Source of the DNA: Rhodanobacteraceae bacterium ZG21-1
GTDB taxonomy: Bacteria; Pseudomonadota; Gammaproteobacteria; Xanthomonadales; Rhodanobacteraceae
Direction: 5' to 3'
Assembly (NCBI GenBank): GCA_021390615.1
Contig: JAJEJU010000023.1
Span: forward strand, 292,686-356,685
DNA: 64,000 bases
Positions within the stretch are counted from its first letter, which is position 1, and the number at the start of each line of letters is the position of its first letter. Below, piece after piece: positions 33,206 to 44,840 of the stretch. The notes under the pieces are model-generated. The model saw only the letters and a list, made by a program, of their open reading frames with translations. It was not told where the DNA came from and searched no databases. The translations under genes were made by a program, and so were the position numbers.

Positions 33206-34798
33206 ATGGCCGTCCCCAAGGAAAAATTCGAGATCCAGCCGGCGCAGTGTTCCATCAACGTGACCGGCTACGCCTCGGTGCTGACCCGCGACGCCCTGGC
33301 CTTCCTGGCCACCCTGCATCGTTTTGCGGAACCGCGGCGCCAGCAGCTGCTGCAGGCGCGCCGCGAGCGCCAGGCGCGCCTGGACGCCGGCGCCCTGCCG
33401 GATTTCCGCGCCGACACCGCTGCGATCCGCGAAGGCGACTGGCGCGTGGTACCGATCCCCGCCGCGCTGCAGGATCGCCGCGTGGAGATCACCGGCCCGG
33501 TCGAACGCAAGATGATCATCAACGCGCTGAACTCGGGCGCCAAGGTGTTCATGGCCGACTTCGAGGATTCCAGCGCGCCGAGCCTGGCCAACCAGCTCGA
33601 TGGCCAGCTGAACCTGCGCGACGCGGTCGCCGGCACCATCGAGTACACCTCGCCGGAGGGCAAGTCCTATCGCGTCGGCGACCGCCCGGCCGTGCTGGTG
33701 GTGCGTCCGCGCGGCTGGCACCTGCCGGAGAAGCACCTGAGCGTGGACGGCGCGGTCATGGCTGGCGCCCTGGTCGACTTCGGCCTGTTCGCCTTCCACA
33801 ACGCGCACGCCCTGCACCGTCGCGACCTGGGCCCGTACTTCTACCTGCCCAAGCTGGAATCGATGGAGGAAGCCGCGCTGTGGGACGACGTGATGGCGCT
33901 GGCCGAGCAGGAGCTGGGCCTTCCGCACGGCAGCATGAAGGCCACCGTGCTGATCGAGACCCTGCCGGCGGCGTTCCAGATGCACGAGATCCTCTACGCG
34001 CTGCGCGACCGCGCGGTGGGCCTGAACTGCGGCCGCTGGGACTACATCTTCTCCTACCTGAAGACCTTCCGCGCCCACTGCGGCCGCCTGCTGCCCGAAC
34101 GCGGCCAGGTGCAGATGACGGTGCCCTTCCTGAAGGCGTATTCGGAGCTGCTGATCCAGACCTGCCATCGCCGCGGCGCCTTCGCCATGGGCGGCATGGC
34201 CGCGCAGATCCCGATCAAGGGCGACGAAGCCGCCAACGAGACGGCCCTCGCCAAGGTGCGCGCCGACAAGCTGCGCGAGGTGCAGGCCGGCCACGACGGC
34301 ACCTGGGTGGCGCATCCCGCGCTGGTGCCGGTGGCGCAGCAGGTGTTCGACCAGTACATGCCGTCGCCGAACCAGCTGCAGGTGACTCGCCAAGACGTCG
34401 AGGTCAGCCGCGACCAGCTGATCGCCGCGCCCAACGGCACCATCACCCGCGCCGGCTTCGACAACAACGTGGAAGTCAGCCTGCGCTACACCGCGGCCTG
34501 GCTGGACGGCCTCGGCTGCGTGCCGATCCATCACCTGATGGAAGACGCCGCCACCGCCGAGATCGCGCGCACCCAGCTGTGGCAGTGGCTGCATCACGGC
34601 GAGCTGGAATTCCCCGACCACGCGCCGATCGACTTCGCGCTGTTCGACCAGGCGCTCGCCGCCCACGCGCATCGCCTGCGCGGCAGCGACGTGCCCGGCG
34701 GCACGCGCATCGACGAAGCCGCCGCACTGCTGAGCGAGCTGATCCACGCCGAGCAGCTCGGCGACTTCCTCACCCTGCCGGCCTACGAGCGGCTCTGA
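33206..34798 (+). CDS. aceB: malate synthase A
   Basis: A 530-residue enzyme that condenses glyoxylate and acetyl-CoA to malate in the glyoxylate shunt. Signature regions are [12 protein letters not shown] near residues 115-125, [12 protein letters not shown], and the [11 protein letters not shown] block near 330. The length matches the AceB-type isoform A (about 530 residues) rather than the longer GlcB. It is followed by aceA after 40 bases and is divergent from the LysR gene, forming the acetate and fatty-acid assimilation unit. Confidence 0.95.
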   Translation: MAVPKEKFEIQPAQCSINVTGYASVLTRDALAFLATLHRFAEPRRQQLLQARRERQARLDAGALPDFRADTAAIREGDWRVVPIPAALQDRRVEITGPVERKMIINALNSGAKVFMADFEDSSAPSLANQLDGQLNLRDAVAGTIEYTSPEGKSYRVGDRPAVLVVRPRGWHLPEKHLSVDGAVMAGALVDFGLFAFHNAHALHRRDLGPYFYLPKLESMEEAALWDDVMALAEQELGLPHGSMKATVLIETLPAAFQMHEILYALRDRAVGLNCGRWDYIFSYLKTFRAHCGRLLPERGQVQMTVPFLKAYSELLIQTCHRRGAFAMGGMAAQIPIKGDEAANETALAKVRADKLREVQAGHDGTWVAHPALVPVAQQVFDQYMPSPNQLQVTRQDVEVSRDQLIAAPNGTITRAGFDNNVEVSLRYTAAWLDGLGCVPIHHLMEDAATAEIARTQLWQWLHHGELEFPDHAPIDFALFDQALAAHAHRLRGSDVPGGTRIDEAAALLSELIHAEQLGDFLTLPAYERL

Positions 34799-34838
34799 GC
34801 CCTCGCCCACCCCATTCCCTTTGCCCGAGGAACCACCC

Positions 34839-36143
<1,305 letters not shown>

Positions 36144-36155
36144 GTCCGGGACAAC

Positions 36156-36192
36156 AAGCCGCCGCGCCGGAGCCGGCGCGGCGGCTTTCGTT
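36156..36192 (+). terminator. intrinsic terminator of the aceBA operon
   Basis: A 15-base GC-rich perfect inverted repeat (36156-36170 and 36173-36187) starts 12 bases after the aceA stop and ends in TTTCGTTT. It lies just before the end of the convergent antiporter gene. Confidence 0.85.
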
Positions 36193-36196
36193 TGCG

Positions 36197-38005
36197 CTAG
36201 GCGCCGCGCGATGCCTGCTCGGCCTGCTGTGGCGGCACCAGCGCGATCACCGTCCAACCGGGACGCGGCTCCAGCTCGCGTTTGGCCGAGGCGACACGCA
36301 ACGTGCCGCGCTCTTCCACGCCGAACAGCAACACCGTGTCCGAGCCGTACTGCTCGATGAAATGCGGCCAATCGAAGGTGACGCTGAGGCTGGTCGACTT
36401 GATGCGCCAACCCTGCTGCAGCAGCTCGGCGAAGCGCGCATGGGTCATCGCCTCGTCGAACAGCGGCGGCGCTAGCAGACTGCCGGGCAAGGCCGCGCGG
36501 TCGCTGGTTTCCTGCGGGCTCAGGTTGCGCAAGCGATAGACTTTTTCGCGCCCGAACTCCTGGCGGTAGTGCACGCAGGCCAGCGAATTGCGCTCGCGAT
36601 GGGTGGACATCGCCAGCAGCCGGCCGATGCCGGTCAGCTCGAGATGGCGCTCGGCGTGGGTCGAGGCCGGGTTGCCGTAGAAGGTCTGCAGCCCATCCAT
36701 GCGCGCACGGCGCACGCCGTCCCAGTCGTCGTCGGCCAGCACCACGCGAAAGCCGGCATCCGCCAGCGCCTTGGCGATGACCCGCGCCACCACGTCCGAG
36801 CCGTAGACCAAGACACCGCGCGGCTCGGGCTCGGCCACCTTCAACCACAGCGCCAGCGGCCGTGCGGTCGCGCTCTGCAGCACCACGGTGCCGATAATCA
36901 GGATGAATACCAGCGGCACCAGCGCCTCGGCACCGGGAAGACCGAGCGCGCCCAGTCGCAGTGCGAACAGTGCCGACACCGAAGCCGCCACGATGCCGCG
37001 CGGCGCCACCCAGGCGATCAGCGCCCGCTCGCGCCAGCTCAGGCTGCTGCCCACGCAGGCGATCGCCACGATCACCGGTCGCACGATGAGCTGCGCAAGC
37101 AGGAAGATCGCAATGCCGGCCCACAGCATGCCGTGCGGCAGCGGCCAGTGCAGACGCGCGGCCAGCAGGATGAACAGGCTGGAGACCAGCAGGGTGGTGA
37201 GGTTTTCCTTGAAGTCGAGGATGTCGTCGATGTGCACACCGCGCATATTGCCCAGCGCGATGCCCATCACCGTGACCGCCAGCAGGCCCGACTCGTGGGA
37301 CAGCGTGTTGGAGAGGCTGAAGGCCACCAACACGGCCACCATGGTGCCGTAGTTTTGCAGGTATTCCGGAATCAGCTGGCGGCGCAGCAACTGGGCCAGC
37401 ACCCAGGCAGCACTGGCGCCGATGCCGACACCGTAGATCAGCGTCTTCAGGAAGATGCCGATCGTATGGCCTTCCTGATGCGACACGATCGCCTCGTAGA
37501 TCAGCACCGCGAACAGCGCGCCGAGCGGATCGATCACGATGCCTTCCCAGCGCAGCGTGTTGGCAACCTTCGCGCTGGGTCGCAGCGTGCGCAGCATCGG
37601 CGCGATCACGGTCGGCCCGGTGACGCAGGTCAGCGCACCGAACAGCAGCGCGATCGGCCAGGCGAGCCCCGCCACGTAGTGCCCGGCGGCAGCCAGCAGC
37701 AGCAAGGCGGCAATCGCGCCGTAGGTGACCAGGCCGCGTACCGCACGGCCGATATCGGGCAATTCGTGCAGGCGCAGGGTGAGGCTGCCCTCGAACAGGA
37801 TCAACGCAACGGCCAGCGACACCACCGGGAACAGCAGCTCGCCGAGCAGCTTGTCCGGCTGCAGCAGGCCGCTGACCGGGCCCAGCACGATCCCGGCCAG
37901 GAGCAGGAACAGGATCGCCGGCAGCTTGACTCGCCAGGCCAGCCATTGCGCCAGGAAGCCGATGGCCAGCATGCAGGTGAGCATCAGGCCCAGTTCAAGC
38001 GTCAT
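36197..38005 (-). CDS. cation:proton antiporter (CPA1-type) with RCK/TrkA domain
   Basis: A 602-residue protein. About 12 membrane segments occupy residues 1-400 and contain the CPA core (LTCVTGPTVIAPMLRTL, the ...DPLGALFAVLIYEA ion-binding region). A cytoplasmic RCK/TrkA-N domain follows from about 410 (GVLVYGSDVVARVIAKALADAG, VVLADDDWDG) and a second ligand domain at the C-terminus. It should exchange Na+ or K+ for protons across the inner membrane under nucleotide control. The promoter and a 217-base structured leader lie upstream. Confidence 0.9.
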   Translation of the reverse strand: MTLELGLMLTCMLAIGFLAQWLAWRVKLPAILFLLLAGIVLGPVSGLLQPDKLLGELLFPVVSLAVALILFEGSLTLRLHELPDIGRAVRGLVTYGAIAALLLLAAAGHYVAGLAWPIALLFGALTCVTGPTVIAPMLRTLRPSAKVANTLRWEGIVIDPLGALFAVLIYEAIVSHQEGHTIGIFLKTLIYGVGIGASAAWVLAQLLRRQLIPEYLQNYGTMVAVLVAFSLSNTLSHESGLLAVTVMGIALGNMRGVHIDDILDFKENLTTLLVSSLFILLAARLHWPLPHGMLWAGIAIFLLAQLIVRPVIVAIACVGSSLSWRERALIAWVAPRGIVAASVSALFALRLGALGLPGAEALVPLVFILIIGTVVLQSATARPLALWLKVAEPEPRGVLVYGSDVVARVIAKALADAGFRVVLADDDWDGVRRARMDGLQTFYGNPASTHAERHLELTGIGRLLAMSTHRERNSLACVHYRQEFGREKVYRLRNLSPQETSDRAALPGSLLAPPLFDEAMTHARFAELLQQGWRIKSTSLSVTFDWPHFIEQYGSDTVLLFGVEERGTLRVASAKRELEPRPGWTVIALVPPQQAEQASRGA

Positions 38006-38148
38006 CCCTGTTCCTTCGCCGTATCAGGCCGTCGAGTCTAGCGGAGCCAAACGAACAGCATGGACGGCGGCAGGTGACACCAGCGTGATCGCGGCGAGGC
38101 TTCGCTGGCGCGATTGACGGATGGCCGATGCTCGAAAAGAGGAGCCAA

Positions 38149-38190
38149 CCCCGGTATCGGGCGAGGGAGGGAGGGGGACCAATACCGGGG
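38149..38190 (+). repeat. hairpin with G-quadruplex motif in its loop (antiporter leader region)
   Basis: Arms CCCCGGTAT (38149-38157) and ATACCGGGG (38182-38190) enclose a 24-base loop. Inside it the plus strand has GGG-N3-GGG-A-GGG-A-GGGGG (38159-38177), an ideal four-tract G-quadruplex motif; in the minus-strand antiporter transcript the same place is a C-rich loop. It lies about 150 bases upstream of the antiporter start and downstream of yifB. Confidence 0.65.
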
Positions 38191-38228
38191 TGGCAGGCAA
38201 AAGCTCATTAAAGAACTTGCCGGTGCAG

Positions 38229-38256
38229 ATAATATTCCTACGACCACGTATGTCAA
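38229..38256 (-). promoter_or_regulatory. near-consensus sigma-70 promoter for the antiporter
   Basis: On the minus strand TTGACA (38256-38251) and TATTAT (38234-38229) are 16 bases apart; the -35 box is perfect and the -10 box matches 5 of 6. Transcription should start near 38222, giving a leader of about 217 bases before the antiporter ATG at 38005. Confidence 0.7.
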
Positions 38257-38268
38257 TACTGGTCAGTA
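38257..38268. promoter_or_regulatory. inverted repeat abutting the -35 box of the antiporter promoter
   Basis: TACTG and CAGTA are perfectly paired around 2 bases and lie directly upstream of the -35 hexamer (about -37 to -48), the position of class II activator sites or of an operator. The binding protein is unknown. Confidence 0.45.
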
Positions 38269-38289
38269 CAAGATTTAGTGATGCGGTGG

Positions 38290-39795
38290 TCAGAAACGCC
38301 GGTACTGCAAGGCCTCGGCCAGGTGGGTGCGTTCCAGCGTGCCGGCGCCGCCGGCCAGGTCGGCGATGGTGCGCGCCACCCGCAGCACGCGGTGATAGGC
38401 ACGGGCCGACAGATTCAGGCGCTCCAGCGCACCCTCGAACCATTTGCGCTCGGCCGGGCCCAACGCGCAATCGCGCTCGAGCTCACGATTGCTGATCTCG
38501 GCATTCGTGCGCCCTGCGCGCGCCAGCGCATGCTGGCGTGCCCGGATCACGCGCGAGCGTACCGTGGCGGAGTCCTCGCACTGCAGGCCGCGCGCCGGCG
38601 CCAGTTCGGCCAGCGGCACCCGCGGCACCTCGGCGAACAGGTCGATGCGGTCGAGCAGCGGGCCGGAAATCCGCGCGCGATAGCGGCGAATCTGCTCCGG
38701 CGTGCACTGGCAGCGCTGCGAAGGATCGCCGACGTAGCCGCAGGGGCAGGGATTCATGGCCGCGACCAATTGGAACTGCGCCGGGAAGGTCGACTGCCGC
38801 GCGGCACGCGAGATCACGATCTGGCCGGACTCCATCGGCTCGCGCAGCACTTCCAGCACGTGCCGGTTGAATTCGGGCAGCTCGTCCAGGAACAGCACGC
38901 CGTGATGGGCCAGCGAGACCTCGCCGGGCCGCGGGTAGGAGCCGCCGCCGACCAGGGCCACCGCCGAAGCGGTGTGGTGCGGCGCACGGAACGGCCGCCG
39001 CCGCCAATGCATGGCGTCCATCTCCTGCCCTGCAACCGACAGTACGGCGCAGCTCTCCAGCGCCTCGGACTCGCTCAGCGGCGGCATGATGCCCGGCAGG
39101 CGCTCGGCCAGCATGGTCTTGCCGGTGCCCGGCGGCCCGATCAGCAGCAGGTGATGGCCGCCGGTCGCGGCGATTTCGAGCGCGCGCCGCGCCTGCAGCT
39201 GCCCGCGCACGTCGATCAGATCGGGGCCGATCACCGGCTCGTGCTCGGCGGCCGCCTCGGCCGGCGAGGCCTGGGCGAGATCGTGTGCGCCGCGCAGCCA
39301 GCCGCAGACTTCGGCCAGATTGTCCGCCACCCGGATGTCTGCATCGGCAACCAGCGCTGCCTCGGCCGCGTTGGCGCGCGGCACCACCACGCGCCGGCCG
39401 CGCGCGCGCGCGCGCAACAAGGCAGGCACCACGCCCGATACGCCGCGCAGCGCGCCGGACAGGGCCAGCTCGCCCAGGAATTCGCATTCGTCCAGCTTCT
39501 CGCGCGGCACCTGACCACCGGCCGCGAGAATGCCCAGCGCAATCGCCAAGTCGAAGCGGCCGCCGTCCTTGGGCAACTCGGCTGGCGCCAGGTTCACCGT
39601 GACGCGGCGGCTGGGGTATTCGAAGGCGGTGTTCTGGATGGCCACCCGCACGCGATCACGCGCCTCGCGCACCGCCGCTTCCGGCAGTCCCACGATATGG
39701 GTGTTCGGCAATCCGCCGGACAGGTGCACCTCGACCATGACCTGAGGTGCGGCGATGCCCTCCTGGGCGCGACTGAGCGTGACCGCAAGGCTCAT
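38290..39795 (-). CDS. comM: YifB family Mg-chelatase-like AAA+ ATPase (ComM)
   Basis: A 501-residue protein. The N-terminal Lon-protease-like domain (1-130) precedes the AAA+ module with Walker A GPPGTGKTMLAER near 220, Walker B (LFLDELPEFNR) and a zinc-like CXGY/CXC insert (MNPCPCGYVGD, CQCTPEQ). ComM is a hexameric helicase that extends branch migration during natural transformation. ATG 39795 matches the family start MSLAVTLSRAQEG. A (GC)8 dinucleotide tract at 39400-39415 codes for alternating Arg/Ala. Confidence 0.93.
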   Translation of the reverse strand: MSLAVTLSRAQEGIAAPQVMVEVHLSGGLPNTHIVGLPEAAVREARDRVRVAIQNTAFEYPSRRVTVNLAPAELPKDGGRFDLAIALGILAAGGQVPREKLDECEFLGELALSGALRGVSGVVPALLRARARGRRVVVPRANAAEAALVADADIRVADNLAEVCGWLRGAHDLAQASPAEAAAEHEPVIGPDLIDVRGQLQARRALEIAATGGHHLLLIGPPGTGKTMLAERLPGIMPPLSESEALESCAVLSVAGQEMDAMHWRRRPFRAPHHTASAVALVGGGSYPRPGEVSLAHHGVLFLDELPEFNRHVLEVLREPMESGQIVISRAARQSTFPAQFQLVAAMNPCPCGYVGDPSQRCQCTPEQIRRYRARISGPLLDRIDLFAEVPRVPLAELAPARGLQCEDSATVRSRVIRARQHALARAGRTNAEISNRELERDCALGPAERKWFEGALERLNLSARAYHRVLRVARTIADLAGGAGTLERTHLAEALQYRRF

Positions 39796-39875
39796 TGCGT
39801 CACACCGGCGCGGGATCGATAGGAGGCAACGCTTTGGGGCATCGGGCTGCACCATCCGTGGGCTGGCAAAGAAAC

Positions 39876-39928
39876 AGCCGCCCCCGAACGGCTAGACTCG
39901 GGGTGAGGGTGACAGCCCGGGGGCGGCT
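39876..39928 (-). terminator. large hairpin downstream of ubiK
   Basis: Eleven-base arms (39876-39886 and 39918-39928) with a 31-base loop lie 20 bases beyond the ubiK stop, followed on the minus strand by TGTTTCTTT. It probably ends the ubiK transcript and isolates yifB. Confidence 0.55.
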
Positions 39929-39947
39929 CCCGGAAACGGAATCTGGG

Positions 39948-40205
39948 TCAAACCCCGTGAGAACCGGCGCCAGCCTCGAGTTCGGCTATGCGCTTTTCCA
40001 GGGCCTCGACCTTGGCTCGCGTGCGCGCAAGCACTTGGGTCTGCACCTCGAATTCCTCGCGGGTGACCAGTTCAAGGCGGCGCAATCCCTGTGCCAGGAT
40101 ATCGTGGAAGTTGGCGCGCAAATCCTGCTGCGCTTGAGCCAATCCTGGCGGAACCAACGAAACAAGTCGCAAGGCAAGTTGGTCGATATCCTGCCGGTCA
40201 ATCAT
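39948..40205 (-). CDS. ubiK: ubiquinone biosynthesis accessory factor UbiK (BMFP domain)
   Basis: An 85-residue protein of the YqiC/BMFP family. The sequence MIDRQDIDQLALRLVSLVP, then DLRANFHDILAQGL, and the coiled-coil end ARTRAKVEALEKRIAELE match UbiK, which partners with UbiJ (gene at 21.6 kb) in the aerobic ubiquinone complex and trimerises through its coiled coil. It is divergent from glnK. Confidence 0.88.
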   Translation of the reverse strand: MIDRQDIDQLALRLVSLVPPGLAQAQQDLRANFHDILAQGLRRLELVTREEFEVQTQVLARTRAKVEALEKRIAELEAGAGSHGV

Positions 40206-40283
40206 GGCCAGCGCCCCAAACCTGTCGAGTGAAAGCATAGGAATGTCGCGAATTCGGCGCCATCGGCGTGCTCCGTCAGAATG

Positions 40284-40729
<446 letters not shown>

Positions 40730-40751
40730 CCGAGCGCGCCGAGCGCTGCGC

Positions 40752-41288
40752 TCAAGGCGCCGACGGCGCCGCCTGCTCGCGCTGGAAGCGCCGGTGATGA
40801 ATCAGCAGGCCGGCATAGTAGGTCAGGTAGTAGCCGATCAGCAGACCGAACAGCAGCAGGGTGAGCGGGCTGTTGCCCAGCGCCGGTGCGCCGCCGTAGG
40901 GCATGGCCGCCGTGCCGTCGCCGCTGAGCAGGGGCAGGAAGCGCCAGATCAGCCGACCGATCAGCACGGCCGCCAAGGCACCGCCGATCCACGGATTGGG
41001 TACGTAGTAATCGCCGCCTTCGGCGCTGCGCTCGAAACGTGTCAGGCGCAGGCCAAGCAGGCCCAGCGCCGCGCCGGGCAGCAGGCCGCCGTAGAGCCCC
41101 TCCAGCAGGCGCAGGTTGTGCAGCCCGGAGAAGCTCAGCAAGGCGGTCAGCACCAGGTAGATCACGATGCGCGCGATCATGCTCTTGCGCCTGATCGGCT
41201 GTCGGCCGATCAGGCGCCTGGCCCGACGCCAGATGACCAGGGCCATCACGGCCAGGCTGATGATGAGCGACTGCAGATGGGGAGACAT
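40752..41288 (-). CDS. membrane protein of unknown function (CcdC/DUF1453-like)
   Basis: A 178-residue protein with four to five membrane segments, an Arg-rich loop after the first (RRARRLIGRQPIRRKS) and a GDYYVPNPWIGGAL stretch between segments. It resembles CcdC/DUF1453-type membrane proteins only in layout. It is convergent with glnK, 22 bases away. No role can be assigned. Confidence 0.65.
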   Translation of the reverse strand: MSPHLQSLIISLAVMALVIWRRARRLIGRQPIRRKSMIARIVIYLVLTALLSFSGLHNLRLLEGLYGGLLPGAALGLLGLRLTRFERSAEGGDYYVPNPWIGGALAAVLIGRLIWRFLPLLSGDGTAAMPYGGAPALGNSPLTLLLFGLLIGYYLTYYAGLLIHHRRFQREQAAPSAP

Positions 41289-41364
41289 GGGCCGACCCTG
41301 TAGCGAGATGGCTATAGCTTAGGTGCGGTCATATGACACCGCCATGGATATCCGGCAGCCGGCC

Positions 41365-41384
41365 GGGATGACGACTGTCATCCC
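41365..41384 (-). terminator. hairpin at the end of gpmA
   Basis: GGGATGAC and GTCATCCC pair around a 4-base loop, 8 bases beyond the gpmA stop codon. No T-run is present, so it may be a stabilising or weak termination element. Confidence 0.4.
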
Positions 41385-41392
41385 AGCCCTGC

Positions 41393-42151
41393 CTATTTCG
41401 CCTTGCCCTGGTTGGCCACCGCAGCCATCTTCGCCGCGATCGCCTCGGCATCGCCCAGGTAATAGTGACGCAGCGGCTTCAGCTCCGCGTCGAATTCGTA
41501 GACCAGCGGCACGCCGTTGGGGATGTTCAGCTCGACGATGTCGGCGTCGGAGATGCCATCCAGGTATTTGACCAGGGCGCGCAAGGAATTGCCGTGGGCC
41601 GCCACCACCACACGCTGGCCGGACCGGATCGCCGGCGCCAGGACCTCGTGCCAGTACGGCAGCACGCGCGCCACGGTGTCCTTCAGGCACTCCGTGTCGG
41701 GAATCTGCGCCGGGTCGAGCGCGGCATAGCGAGGATCGCGCAGCGCCTCGTTGGCCTCGCGCTCGAGCGGCGGCGGCGGAATGTCGTAGCTGCGCCGCCA
41801 GATCTTCACTTGCTCGTCACCGTACTTGGCCGCGGTTTCGGCCTTGTTGAGGCCGGTCAGCGCGCCGTAGTGGCGTTCGTTGAGGCGCCAGTCCGTATGT
41901 ACCGGCAGCCACATCTGCTCCATCGCATCCAGCACGCCCCACAGGGTGCGCACCGCGCGCCGCAGCACCGAGGTGTGCGCCACGTCGAAGGCGAAACCCT
42001 CGCGCTTGAGCAGCTCGCCCGCTTCGCGCGCCTCCGCGGCGCCCTGCTCGGTGATGTCCACGTCGGCCCAGCCACTGAAGCGGTTTTCGAGATTCCACTG
42101 CGACTGGCCGTGGCGGATGAGGACGAGCCGATGCGTTGCGGTGCTGGACAT
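41393..42151 (-). CDS. gpmA: 2,3-bisphosphoglycerate-dependent phosphoglycerate mutase
   Basis: A 252-residue glycolytic enzyme interconverting 3- and 2-phosphoglycerate. The phosphohistidine motif RHGQSQWN holds catalytic His14, and the second active-site His lies in [16 protein letters not shown]. Blocks [15 protein letters not shown] and [14 protein letters not shown] are classic for the dependent-type enzyme. Start ATG 42151 is chosen by homology; the upstream Pro-rich extension is unlikely. Confidence 0.95.
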   Translation of the reverse strand: MSSTATHRLVLIRHGQSQWNLENRFSGWADVDITEQGAAEAREAGELLKREGFAFDVAHTSVLRRAVRTLWGVLDAMEQMWLPVHTDWRLNERHYGALTGLNKAETAAKYGDEQVKIWRRSYDIPPPPLEREANEALRDPRYAALDPAQIPDTECLKDTVARVLPYWHEVLAPAIRSGQRVVVAAHGNSLRALVKYLDGISDADIVELNIPNGVPLVYEFDAELKPLRHYYLGDAEAIAAKMAAVANQGKAK

Positions 42152-42293
42152 GAGGTGGGTTCGGGCCGGAAATCGCGCCATGTTGCAGAGCGGTGGCGGC
42201 GGCGTCAATTGCGCGCCCTGCCATTGGTCATGCTAAACCCCGCCCCTGGCGCATGCATCTGTACGCATACCATCCCAGTCACGGAGCATCACC

Positions 42294-42950
42294 ATGCGTC
42301 GCATCCTGCTCGCCCTAGGCCTGACCCTGCCCTTTGCGGCGGCAGCCAGCGGCAACGACATCAGCAAGGTCAACAGCAGCGTACACGTCGAGGCCGGCCA
42401 GCAGGTCGGCGACGTCAGCACGGTCAACGGCTCGGTACACATCGACGAAGGTGCCAGCCTGGACAAGGCCAGCACGGTGAACGGCTCGATCGATTTCGGC
42501 GACAAGGCCCAGGCCAACAAGATCGGCACGGTGAACGGGGGCATCCAGCTCGGCGCTGCCAGCCACGTGGCCGGTCCGGTCTCCACCACCAACGGCAGCG
42601 TCAGGCTGGCGCAAGGGGCGGACGTCAGCGGCCACCTGTCCACGGTCAACGGCAGCATCGGGCTAAAGGCCGCCCATGTCGGCAGCGGCATCGGCACGGT
42701 GAACGGCGACATCAATATCGGCGCCGGCTCGCATGTCGAAGGCGGCATCCTGGTCGACAAACCCGGCGGCTGGTTCAACCTCAGCACCAACAACCGCCTC
42801 CCGCACGTGGTGATCGGCCCGCATGCGGTGGTGCAGGGCACGCTGGAATTCCGCCGCGACGTGGTGCTGCAGGTCAGCGACAGCGCGCAGATCGGCCCGG
42901 TGAAGGGCGCCACGCCGGTGAAGTTCAGCGGCGACGCGCCGGCCAACTGA
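42294..42950 (+). CDS. secreted bactofilin-like repeat protein
   Basis: A 218-residue protein with a signal peptide (about 1-18, LPFAAAASG). The mature part has six copies of a roughly 19-residue repeat centred on STVNGSV, each predicting a beta-strand rung (STVNGSVHI, STVNGSIDF, GTVNGGIQL, STTNGSVRL, STVNGSIGL, GTVNGDINI), so it should form a right-handed beta-helix related to bactofilin or DUF4097 folds. The tail is irregular. Function unknown; envelope location is inferred. Confidence 0.8.
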   Translation: MRRILLALGLTLPFAAAASGNDISKVNSSVHVEAGQQVGDVSTVNGSVHIDEGASLDKASTVNGSIDFGDKAQANKIGTVNGGIQLGAASHVAGPVSTTNGSVRLAQGADVSGHLSTVNGSIGLKAAHVGSGIGTVNGDINIGAGSHVEGGILVDKPGGWFNLSTNNRLPHVVIGPHAVVQGTLEFRRDVVLQVSDSAQIGPVKGATPVKFSGDAPAN

Positions 42951-42979
42951 AGCCTGCCGAATGCATGCGTCCGCCCCGG

Positions 42980-44756
<1,777 letters not shown>

Positions 44757-44840
44757 ACGATCTCGACCAGGGTGAATGCCAGCTGCGTCGCCGCACGGGC
44801 TCAGCTAGGCAAGCCCGGCGGCCGTCGCTAGGCTTTCTCG

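Noticed and set aside
38159..38177. G-rich tract as an ordinary terminator element
   Set aside because: It lies in the loop, not the stem, and no T-run follows on the plus strand, where no gene ends.
38024..38470. Minus-strand frame across the antiporter leader and the yifB 3' end
   Set aside because: Overlaps yifB in another frame and covers the promoter and hairpin; no protein-like features.
42315..42635. Antisense frame inside the VNGS-repeat gene
   Set aside because: It mirrors the repeat periodicity of the real gene on the other strand and has no start signal.
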